A DNA stretch of 64,000 nt, taken from NCBI GenBank assembly GCA_024036415.1, contig JAMWET010003878.1:338001-402000 (forward strand), given 5' to 3'. A program made the translations under genes and the position numbers. This document shows positions 47,215 to 58,051 of this stretch, one piece after another (the first letter of the stretch is position 1; each line of letters starts with the position of its first letter). The notes under the pieces are model-generated. The model saw nothing but the letters and a program-made list of their open reading frames with translations, was not told the origin of the DNA and did no database searches. This stretch comes from Prochilodus magdalenae (taxonomy: Eukaryota > Chordata > Actinopteri > Characiformes > Prochilodontidae).

Positions 47215-50016
47215 TGCAGTTTGAGTGCCCTGCATGTGATTACTCCACCCTGCAGTGCATAGCCCTGCAATGGCATTATTGCATTATTGCTTGTCTACCC
47301 TGAAAGGCGTTGATTGTGATTATACATTTGTGATGGACATCATAAAAATATGTTTTTGTGAATAACTTCTGAACTTCTCCTTTCAGTCACACTAGTTTAT
47401 ACATTGAGCGAGTGAGACTTGGAGACAAAAGCTAGCGAAAGATAGAAAGCAAAGGGCTTGTATTAAGGTGAGACAAAATGGCTTTCCATTGTACTTAACA
47501 GTGGAACCAATAAAATGTGGGCCTACTTAAGATGCAAGCACTTAAGGGTTTCTGGTTAACAGTCATTTTCTCAACTGCTCAACTACAGAGCATGTTGTTT
47601 GTACACTAGGCAACATTATAAATGGGCACAGGACTATATCCAATGTGTGATTTTTTCCCCCCTCAATAGTCCTATCAGTTTGGATGCTGTGGTGTGGAGC
47701 TTTCTCAATGCTGGGCTGTGTGTTGCTTTGGAGACTGCATAGATCAACAGGAGCTTATTGCCAGCTGCTATGGTGCCTGTGAGGGCAGGGAGGTATCTAA
47801 AATGCAATGAGAACACCCAGGGAAGGAAGCTGGGAAATAGATAGCAAATGTAAAGAGAGGGAGCCTCTTTTTTTCCCCCTGACGACGAACCCGACCATAC
47901 GAACAACGTGTGCAATCCAGCAGAGAGATGGGTTTGCATTGTCTAGCGTTTGAGCTGTCTTTTTGCTGCTGAATTCCCCTGACACTCTCCACCTTGAGGA
48001 GCACTGAGGGGGCAGTGAGGCGTGAGTCGGACGCTGCTGCTGCTGCTGTTGCGGACGATAGAAGATAGAAGCGCAGACGAAGAGCCTCAGCATGGTGGAA
48101 GGGTGTATATATGCGGAACAGAGAGCCAACACGCACATATGACGGTACACCTCCGTCACGGTATCCAGCACTAACAGAGCAATCTGATGCCTCGGAATTC
48201 TGATATTTCAGCCGAGCCAATTAATCAAACAAAAAATGGGAAGGAAAAAAAAGTGTGTTCTGTACATCGTATGTATGTATAAGGTTTCAACAGGGTTATA
48301 ATATTTACAGTACATGGGTAATCATGTGGAGCATTAAGTGCCTTTGAAGAGGGGTTTGAATAAAAGGAGGGTGAGAGTGTTAATTAGAAAAAATTAAGCC
48401 CCGTTAAAAAACAAAAACAAAACACTCTCCACAAAATGTGTCTTTGACTAGGGGTTTGATGGATAAAGCCGGAAATGGGTCCTTGGTTTTTAGGCAGTGT
48501 GTTCAGCAGCCTTTGGCTCAACCCCTCCCATAATGGGTACAGTGAAAATAAATGGTTTCTTTAATGTGACAATTTTTCTTTTACAAAAGAAAACAAACAA
48601 ACAAAAAAAGGAGAGAAAGAAAAAGAGATTGTGGAATTTCAAACTTACAGCACTGTTGTTACAATTTCTTGAGGACAGACATTCACCATCATTAAAGGGA
48701 AAACGACCAAAAAAAGGGAAAAAAATGACCTTCTTTCAAATAAAAACACTTTGATTATTAATAGCAATAATAAGTCAGATTTGAAGAAAGTACAGTATAG
48801 TTAACAAAATAGTAAATATTAACCAGTGAATACTCTACTTAAGGATCTCGCCTTGTAAACCTGGCAGTAATCCACAAAAATATACTTTTTTTCTTCAATC
48901 TGGTGAAGGTACAATACATACGTACTTACACCGAAGGTGATATATATTAAAGTTGCTATATACATAACAAAAGAAAAAAAGTTTGGCTCAAATCTTTAAT
49001 TTACAAACAGAACAGCAAGTGTTCATGGCTTTAGATATTGTTTCAAGATCTGGTTTGCATGTGTATATATAGTTTTCATAGTTTGTAACAAAGTACAATA
49101 CAACAGAACTAGGATGAAATGGATAGTGAGAGAGAAATGAGGAATTCCAAACCTACAACAAAACAGGAATTCACATACAGGCTTTGGCTTATTTTACCAT
49201 TGAATTGTTTGAGCTGCATTAAATTGAAGACTCCTGTCTCCAGTTCGACTGGGCTAACCTTTACCTTATCTTCCTATCTTGAGAAAAGTGTATCAGTAAT
49301 GCACTGTACATTTCATGGTTTGTGTCTGAACAAGAAAGTAACACTCAAGTTGCGTGAATTGTCTTTCCTATGACATAGCTAATAGCAAATATCCTAATAA
49401 TTTAGAAGAGATGTGATCTCATTTCAGACACGTACTTCCCTTTGTAAACCAAAAACTTTTACATGATCACTCATGGTACAACTTAACACGTTTACTTTCT
49501 ATGGGTGAAGTTAAAAGATATAAGTCAAGAGGCCAGCAGACAAGAGCCTTCTGAAAGAAAGCAGGGCCTTAAACTCGCTCTGATTGTTTAAAACCTGCAA
49601 ATTCAACAGCAAAAACAGCTACTACAAGTGCCAGACCGGACCAGTGACTACAATAACCTAAAACGTCTCAATTCACGTCTTATTTTTTTCCTTAAACATC
49701 GAACTCTCGCAAAAATCCGCACTGCATCAAGTACCTGATAACGCCTGTTCCGTGTAATCAAACCAGTCGGAGTAAATGGCTGATTCTCTCTCTCTCTCTC
49801 TCCCTGCTTAGTTGCACCACTTAATTTCGATATGTCAGGACATCTTTAAATTTCCTTCAGCACCCCGCCTCCTTCCCAAACAAACAAAAAATGAAGTTAA
49901 ATAATATAATAGAATAACAACAATGAGGACCCTCCCTGCTCTGGCCTCTCGCTCTCCCGCCCCGCCTAGCCCACTTGCCGGGTGCCTGACCGGAGCTCGG
50001 GCCACCTAGGCTGTTT

Positions 50017-50359
50017 TTATGTGACCCAGGTGTCCATACGCATGCGCTTGACAGAGGGGCTCTGGCGCTCCTCGCCTCCAGGGGCGGGGGGCCTTCCCAG
50101 GCCAAGTGGGGGCGAGTGGAAATCGGGCCGGTGGTCTTCACGGTCGCTGCCGTCGTATGATGAGCAGGAGGAGCTGAGGCTGTCTACAGGTGAGCGGCCC
50201 ATGTCGGGCCGGCCGGCAGATGGTTGAGGCTGCTGCTGAGGGGGAAAGCCTGAAGGGGTGACACGCTCACGAGGTGGCGAGATGGGCTCTGATTTGATGT
50301 TGACATTCTGGCTGGTGTTGATGGAGAGGTTGGAGCCCTGAGGTACGTGACCACCACCC
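50017..50359 (-). CDS. mef2a: mef2a last coding exon
   Basis: Acceptor TTTCTGCTCAG at 50360-50362; stop TAA at 50017-50019. It encodes [20 protein letters not shown], then [38 protein letters not shown] and the NLS end. The SUMO site (IKSE) and adjacent SPP serine are conserved, as is the [17 protein letters not shown] block. It starts with one base that completes the preceding Val codon. Confidence 0.96.
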
Positions 50360-53300
50360 CTGAGCAGAAAGAAGAAAGATTTTATCACTAATTGTTTTTC
50401 TTAAACATGTTACACACACCAGTATGAGCAGTTCAAAATGAGCGTATATTTATTAAAACAATGAAGTGGACACAGAAAACAGTAAACATTAAAATCTTTG
50501 TACAGTTGTTGTTTAAATGAAGGTCTACATGGGCATTTTTAATTTGCATTAAACAAAAAAACAAAACAACTTGCTTAGGGGTGCACAGAACAAAGGTGAA
50601 TGCTTTATTCAGGCCCTCCACACTTTAATAAATCTAAACACAACTTTTGCACAGAATATGTTGGCAGATTTGCCATGTCAGTTTACACAGGACTGATGTA
50701 AACCCGAGTAATTTCTGCACATGATACATTTTGGAATAAAATCACAGTCTGATTAAAATACTTTCCTTTTTATTACAAATGATGCTTAAATGGTTACGTG
50801 AAATACAGCAATAAGTCTAGACTATAGGGGTTGTTTTTTATCTTAATTAGTATTATTTTGTCAGATGTAAACACTCCATTGCTCTTTGCTACACGTGTGT
50901 AACATACAACAGAGCTTTGCCAAAAACCATGGATCTCGTTCCACTTATAACTTGCTGCTTTAGGGGACACATCAGACAAAGGAATTTAAGCTTTTCTTGA
51001 ATGAGTGTTGCTAATAATTTCAGTTGAGCAGTAAAATCATAGCAAAGCATTTGATTTTGTCGGCCAGACCTTAAATCATATTATTGATAGGTTGGGCCAA
51101 ACAAGTTAGGTGTGAAAACAGTCTAAAGGTTACCTGCAGCTAGGCAAAACCAGAGATACATAGGCACATAACCACCTAAGCTTTGTAGAGAGAACACTGT
51201 ATGCACATGCACACACATGTACACTTCTGGAAGAGATCATGGTGTGAATTGTGTGCAGCTACTTTATTTGTGAGTGTGAGTGTGTGACCTTATGGCAGCT
51301 TGTAGCCGTGCATTTGTGTGTATCGTGTTCCTGCATGTGCGTAAGCGTGTATTGTCTGAGTTACTCACACCAGCGAGCTGAGAGCTGCCTGGCCCAGTTG
51401 ATGCTGTTGCCATGCCGACACGGAGCCCAGGAGCCCTGGAGAACCGAAGCCTTGCAGAGAGGAGAGCTCAGCACTGCTCAGGGAATATTCTGGAACAACA
51501 ACAACACAGAGCCGCCAGTGAGCACCACTAACACCTCCACACCTCAAGAGAACAGCAGGTTGTGGGAAAGGACATTGTGCGTGTGTGTTAGAGTGTGCGC
51601 TGTACACGGAGTGTTGGGTCATGAATATTTGAGGGATTCCAAGCAAATTTTTCAGTAATGAATTAAGGATGAGCCCAAATGTCAGCGTGTAAAACATGTG
51701 TCTGTGTGGCAGATGAGGATTTGCATGTGTTTGTGTTTGGTTTTCTTCATAGCAAAAATGTCCTTTATTTGCAGGAAAAAAGGGCTAATCTACAATGTGA
51801 GGAGCAACAAAATGCTTTTAATAAAAGGTAATTTCACTTGTTTTAGGGTTTAAAATTTGGCCTAGAAAAGAATTTGTACATACAGGTGACCACATACGTA
51901 TATATATGCAAAGGATAACTTACAATTCCAATTACACAGATGGTAAAAAGAGTCATCTGACCAGAAATCTCATGTACAGTTTCCATGTTCTAGTGGAAAC
52001 TTTCTTTTTTAAAGTATCGGTTTCTTGAAAGCCACACAGTGATAAATCGTCTCTTCATAGTGAAAGGATGGACAGCAATATCTGTGATATTTTTTTTCCA
52101 GAGTAGAGGTTCATGTTCTCCTATGTCTCAGAGATGAAGTACTGTTTATCTAATGGTGTCAGTTTTGGTCTATCTAGCCTTGCAATGTTGTTAGGAGTCC
52201 TACTTTCTTTGTGTATTTGGATCTGTTTTTGACCTCTAGTGTTGGAAACTCACTTTTTTTTCTTTGAGTTTCCATTTCATCTTCCAAATGTATAATCATA
52301 TATATAAACACTTTAGAAATATCTCCTGAATATGTAAATAAATAATGACTTGTAACCACTGACTTTTTAGTGGTAGCTGTTTTTTGCACAGTACAGCGTG
52401 TATAACTAACATAAGCATAATTCTACATCCTGACCCTGCATAAAACACATACCTTAGCATGTGTGTGTGCGCATGTGTGTCAGGTGAACTCACCAGTGTT
52501 GTAGGCAGTAGGCATGCCTGAGTAGACTAGGCCTTGTGGTGGCAGACTCGGGGTGGTGACGGACACCACAGGGGTGGCCAGAGGCTGAGTGGACTGGGAA
52601 CTGCTTATTCTCTGGGTATTCTGCACACAGCACACCAGAGCCAGATACAGTTAAAGACATTAAGACACCTCTTTCACCAGGCTCACACACAGTGATGTAT
52701 ATTAGATAGAAGAGGTCAGTTACATGCATCAGTGCATTTCAGTAGTGCACCTGTATTAAAATAAGTAATCGCATTGCCCAAAATAATCTTACTTACTTTT
52801 TCCTTTAAGATTCAAATGTCTTACTTTTGCTGCTGTTTGGTATTAATGAACCCCTACATAGAGCCCACCTGTATAGACTTATTTTTTTAACCACTATTAC
52901 ATCTTAAAGTGGATTGTGCTCTGTCCATGAGTGTTTAACACATAATTTACTATAACACATAATTTAACTGACCAAATCTTTACCCGTTTTGAAAATTTGC
53001 AGTTCTGTTTTTTACCACAGAGGGGCACTGTAGCTTCATCACAAGATTTTCCCTGACTTTAACGTGTTGAACAACATTGTTTACCAATTGGCATGCATAC
53101 AAAAGCACAAGAAAAGAAGAAAGTGGTACAAATTACGAGTTTGATCACATGTTGTATTGAGGAGATATCAGAAGGGGATATACTTGGATATGACCATGCC
53201 CTGTTAGTGGAGGAGCCATGTGCTATAATCAAAGTTTAGTAGTGGCAGGGGGAGATGAGCTCTCACTGGCTCATGTTCAGGCTAAGTTGTGTAAATCAAC

Positions 53301-56300
53301 CACAAAAGATCACTATCAGTGTAATATGTCCTCAACACCAATGGTCCAAGGCAACCACACACTGGTAAACATGAAAACAGTCCTAAGTAGGCGCCTTTCA
53401 ACATGACTTTACTATGAAGATTCAAGTTTATAAGAAAACGTGGGACAGATTCCCTTAAAGGTAAACCTCAAAATACCTTGAAATTTCCCCAGGTAAGTGT
53501 CAAAACAAAACACTTGCCCGGTATGTTTAAGGTAATGCACTTGTTGTGAATACATCTCAGTGTGATGACAGGCATGCAGTGCAAGCATCCAGTCACTCCC
53601 GGCACACATTCATGCAAAGTGCACACACGCAAAACACATGGTTCTGTATCAGCCACTCAACCAAATGGAATAAGGTCTGTAGTTTGCTTTAGAAGGCAAG
53701 TAAACCTGCTGATGGAAACTTATTATCTCCTAAAACTCAAGATTCTTAAAGTAATTCTATTACAAACACCAGGTGCCTGATTCTTAAATTAGTGTTAAAA
53801 TTGTCTCAAATGTCCCCTTTTTTTGACTATATACTTGAGACGACTAAATTCTTATTCCTTAAAAACTTTAATCAAACATAAGAATTACATTAAAAAAAAA
53901 AACCTAAACTAAACTAACAGGTTCATAACATATAACTGTTTCTTGTAATAAGTCAAACGGAACAGGACAGTAAGTCAGCACACTAACTAAACTACACAGA
54001 CTAAAGGACATATAGTCTGAACACAAAATCAATGTTTTTCTCCAGAAAAAAATAATTAAAACTTTTATAGGAGAATATATGAGAACTTTATTTAGTTTTA
54101 ATAAAATTGCATTTAAAAGCATTGGGCCTTATTTCACAAAGATTCTGACAATATTTTATGTTTTGTGATTTGTTCTTAAGTAAGTGGACTTTGTCTTAAG
54201 ACCTTTCCCAAGAACACATTTAAGAAAGAACTTGGGAAGATATTGGTGAATTCTTTTAAATGTCTTTGTGTTTGTTTTTAAGATTCATTTTCAAATTTGT
54301 CTTATGGTATTTTTTGTCAATCCAGCCCCAAGAGGGAATATTTCATGTAGTACGACCACTGACTATTTTCATAGCTGAATTGGTTCATATCTTGCTATCA
54401 TTTTGCATAAACCCCAATTCTTCTTGCAAAAACATAGTATAGTCATTTAGTTTCTCGCTGTGGTTGACTTCTCCCCTGAACAACATGACCTCATTCTGGC
54501 CTCTGCTCTATCTCCCTATGACGTCATCCTGAATGAAGTAAGCAGACACTAGAAAAGGAAGAAACTCTGAGGAGGACAAAAATTGGACAGCTTCACGTAA
54601 ATGTTGAAAATGATTGATGACTGGGGTTGTCAGGGGATTTCTTTTTTCCTCCCTCTGCCTTTAAGGACTCAAACCCTCTCACACACATACAAACTAGAGG
54701 AACTGAGACAGGCTGTCCAGGCTTAACCTAAGCCAGACTAGAAAACATGCAGTGTGAGTTGAACAAACCAAGTTCAGAGCGGACTTCCTCTGCACACTTC
54801 GTGCACTCGTGAACTCATCCAGAACTCAACTCAGCCAAGTGTAGCCGGCCTCCAGTTTAAGCAAGCGCACCCGTGTTAATCGTGCGTTTTTTCTTGTGAT
54901 AACTTGTGGCCTTGCTAGCTTAAATAGTGAGTGTTTAAAACATTTTCGCTCATATTTTCATCCAGGCAAGCAGTGCAACTCACCAACTCCATCTCCTCCT
55001 CCTCCGACTGTTCCCAACAGAAAAAGAACAGAGGATGGTATCAGTATGGAACCTGCGCAGTACACCTACACTCAGCATCGTGACTTACTATTGAAGGCTT
55101 GGTCCAGCTACTATTACTGTATTATTGGGCAGATCATGTAGTATCAGCACTTCCGAACCTGATGTTACCTTCTGAAAAAAGTTTGTTTTACAAGATTGGT
55201 AAGTGTTTTCTTTCAGCAGAAAAATTTTAGTAGGAGCCATATGCGTAGGAGTCATAAACTGTCCTTTGTTTCATTTCGAACCAAACAACCAGTTAAAGTT
55301 ATCAATTTTTCAATCAATAATAAATGAGGGATAAAAAGTGTCTCCATCAGATAAACGGCACTAAAAAGCTTTCCTCGAGAGACAGAAGTAGCACTCTTGC
55401 TTCAAACCTGAAAAAGGTGTTTCTGTCCATAGTTTCATTGTGAGATGACAACTTAATGCTACGAGTCTGAAAGGATGTATAGCTGATACGCAGCTGTTAT
55501 TGAGGAAAGAAAACTGACACAACAGAAGATGGTGTCCTCAGAAGACCTCAAGTATATGATTACATATTAAGGAGCAAATGCAACCAAATTCTAAGACTGA
55601 ACTTTCAAAGTAAGGAAAAACTGAAAGCAGCTCTACTAAACAAAACTGAAGGTGTAATAAAGATAAAAGGTTGGTCACACTAAATACTGAAAAAATATAT
55701 TATATTTAGTTTAGTTTGTTTCTTAGAAAAATCAAAATGTGAATGTTTGTGACCATTGTGACTGGTGGACATTTGCACAGTATGCATCTTTTAAAGAAAT
55801 TTAGTGTGTTAAAAATATGAAAAAGTGAAAAACTGACTGTAGCTAATAACAATGTAAAAACTACATTCATACACACTCAAGACAAAAGAGTAACTAAAAG
55901 AGCTACTGACAAAAGAGGAAAGTAAATCATTTGGAGCTGTTTTACTTCTCTCAACAGTGTGTTTATTTGTTGGTTTAATGCAACGAATTATATGTTTGAT
56001 GTGTACATTTTGTTTTTCACTGTATATATGACAAATGTTTGCCCTCTCTACATGCTTTGAAAAGTACTGCTGGTATTGTCTTTGAGATAAGATATCAACA
56101 TAGGATTTGAAAAGGCCACCCAGTACATGTCTTTTAGACCAAATCCATTCAAATGCAGGGACTGCTGTATAAAACCAAATGCTACTCAGGTTACCTGCTA
56201 ACGCATCCTTTAGTCAAATCAATTGCGCTCTCCAGTCAAATTTGTTGCCACAACTTATTGCATGCTGCAGCTTGAGCTTGCCTTTGTGTACAGTCAGCAC

Positions 56301-58051
56301 GAACACGCGTCCCTTCCAGCCAACTGAAATAAAGCCCACAGAGCTTAGAACTGGTTTAATACTAGGAGAGGATAAAAGAGTGTTGTAGGAGCATAGGTTT
56401 TTAAATGCTCAAGGAAAGCTCTCTCAGGGACTTGACCTCGCTACTAAGAAGTGCTTAACCTTTCACGTCAGAAACTCGTCAATACATCAGACTTTGAGCC
56501 CAATGTCTTCATCAATTCTCGTTCATACACCCCTCCACTTTCTTTAATTGATCGTTTACTGGAGGGAATGGAATTAATACCACATCACAGTAAAAAAATG
56601 CACTGGCCTGGAAAATACACTGGCCTGTAGCTTTAGTAATAATATATATAATAGAGCACTTCTTCTTTGACTAAAGTTTACCATGAGTAACTCTACCTTT
56701 ACTCAAGTATTGGATTTGTGTACTTGTATCCACCACTGGCTACATAAACACCAGTTGACTTTTAAATATCTAAGTGTAGCACCACTAACCATAGCACCAT
56801 TTTTGGATCTATGTCCTACTTTAAGTACAGCAGGTAGCACTGTTGACTAGGATGAGATACATATGTACTTAATTTGTTTATTGACCATGAGTTGGGGACT
56901 TTGTGATGTAACGTAGCTGGAGGAGCTGTATGGTGTGAAGTTTGAAGCCAGCTAGCTGGCCTTCAGTTGTACCCGGGCCACAACTGTCTTAATACCCGCA
57001 CTCAATCAATAACAGTGGGGAGACACGACAAGGGCGACAAGATATTATCTGGCTCACACTCTGGGCTTCTGATTAAGCCTTCATCCCCACTCTGTCACAC
57101 TGGGATGTGATTAATTTAATACCATTATGTCCTAATGACAGGCTGTCTGCAGGGCACACTGCCTGCCCCTGCCTTAGCCTGACTGTCTGAAGCATAGAGA
57201 GGGGGAGTCCTCAATCCTTACGCACACACACATATACATCCACTTTTACACTCTTAACTGCTTAATCCACAAGGCTATCAGAATTTGTTTTGATTCCTAT
57301 ATAAAAGCATTAGCACTTCATGATGCTGGCAAGCAAACAAACAATCACACACACACATATTTGCACAGAGCAGCCAGTGCAACAGGAGAACCCTGGGGAA
57401 CCCTGGCAATATTTCCCAAACAACTTCGAAAGAGCACCACGCAGCTCTGAAATAAGCCCATTATGAGCCAATTTTGGAAAACATTTTTTTTGCTTTTTCT
57501 TTTTTACATTTGCAGTGATTTATGAGTGTGACAGGCTGGTGTAGCCTCAGGTGCTGAATGTAGTCCGAACTCTCTGCACCTTAATTATAATCATTAGAGA
57601 GGCCCTCTAATTTCTATATGAATAATTGAGGGAGTGTGATGGCACCTGGGCCTTGGAGATATTCCACAGGGCTGTTCTTTTATATGACTGCACCTCCAAC
57701 TTATACTTTGGGATGTAGCAAATCTCATTGCAATGCATTTGCTAATTGTAAAAATGACAGTACACACAGCACAACTAAAGTAAATACCAAAAGGTGGCTG
57801 AAATTGTGGTTTGTGATAAAGGTGAAGTGGAGGTCTTTGCGTATAATGTTTTGTCACTGTACTCACCAGTGGGGGCATCATGCCTTTACTGGATGGTGGT
57901 ATGACCACTCTCAGGTCTGGTTTGCGGCTACCGATTCCCATAGTGCCCCCTGGTGGCGGCGGTGATTTTGTGGGCATGACTTTCCCCAGCCCATTTCCAC
58001 TGGGAGTACCCAGAAGCCCCGGCGAGCCCCTGGGGTTAACGAACCCGTTTC
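50017..58051 (-). CDS. mef2a: mef2a, myocyte enhancer factor 2A, C-terminal half (5 exons, 5' end outside window)
   Basis: MEF2A is a MADS-box transcription factor that controls muscle, neuronal and heart gene programmes in the nucleus. Five minus-strand exons join in frame to 266 residues ending in [11 protein letters not shown] and TAA. They carry the p38 docking motif ([14 protein letters not shown]), the alternatively spliced beta segment, the transactivation region with SVTTPSLPP (p38 target threonines in mammals), the SUMO/phospho switch IKSEPISPP, and the C-terminal nuclear signal KRMRMD. The ending MDTWVT and ERVTPSGF identify MEF2A rather than MEF2C. The glutamine tract that is long in human MEF2A is reduced to PPQQQPQP. 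The MADS and MEF2 domain exons must lie right of 64000. Whether it is mef2aa or mef2ab is not decidable here. Confidence 0.94.
51369..51489 (-). CDS. mef2a: mef2a exon, transactivation region
   Basis: A 121-bp exon, acceptor TTGTTCCAG, donor GTGAGT. It reads [20 protein letters not shown], then [19 protein letters not shown] and two bases of Val. Human MEF2A has DYSLTSADLSALQGFNSPGM...[18 protein letters not shown]. Confidence 0.96.
51950..52400. mobile_element. degenerate Tc1-like fragment, copy 4
   Basis: It contains TCATCTGACCAGAAATCTCA, AAGTACTGTTTATCTAATGG and, at the right end, TTTTTTGCACAGTACAGCG. The right end matches the termini of copies at 2957-3500 and 6750-7110, and the middle matches 19390-19720. 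It lies within the short intron between two mef2a exons. Confidence 0.45.
52494..52620 (-). CDS. mef2a: mef2a exon, transactivation region with p38 sites
   Basis: A 127-bp exon, acceptor TGTGTGCAG, donor GTGAGT. It encodes [20 protein letters not shown], then [20 protein letters not shown] and NT. The VTTPSLPP threonines are the p38 target sites in mammalian MEF2A. It starts in phase 0, so it can join either the beta exon or, when that is skipped, the exon at 57867. Confidence 0.96.
52621..54983 (-). other. mef2a intron downstream of the beta exon
   Basis: Intron sequence with no recognised element apart from AT-rich and A-run simple sequence. Confidence 0.6.
54984..55007 (-). CDS. mef2a: mef2a alternative beta exon (8 residues)
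   Basis: A 24-bp exon between GGGAACAG and GTGAGT, reading SEEEEMEL. It corresponds to the vertebrate MEF2 beta exon (SEEEELEL in human MEF2A), which is included mainly in striated muscle and brain and strengthens activation. It is phase 0 on both sides and cassette-type. Confidence 0.9.
55008..57866 (-). other. mef2a intron upstream of the beta exon
   Basis: No exon recognised. A non-repetitive block around 56980-57200 (with ATTAAGCC and GATTAATTTAATACC) looks like possible conserved noncoding DNA. Confidence 0.5.
57867..58051 (-). CDS. mef2a: mef2a exon, p38 docking region
   Basis: A 185-bp exon, acceptor GTCTCCGCAG, donor GTGAGT. It encodes [20 protein letters not shown], then [20 protein letters not shown] and [20 protein letters not shown], then L. 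The last block contains the p38 MAPK docking site, identical to mammals. It begins with two bases of a Gly codon, so the previous exon ends in phase 1; that exon is not in the window. Confidence 0.96.

Larger units (their letters stand above)
46515..50016 (-). other. mef2a: mef2a 3'UTR (extent inferred)
   Basis: Downstream of the mef2a stop the minus strand has no further exon. The first canonical AATAAA on this strand is at 46530-46535, giving a UTR of about 3.5 kb, which is in the usual range for MEF2 genes. Two Pumilio-type words occur: TGTATATA at 48957-48964 and TGTAAATA at 48302-48309. A TG microsatellite lies within it. The end point needs transcript data. Confidence 0.45.

Noticed and set aside
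47768..48220. 150-codon and 124-codon overlapping frames on the minus strand
   Set aside because: Located in the presumed mef2a 3'UTR. Overlapping frames of similar length with CTG-repeat-derived poly-residue runs indicate chance.
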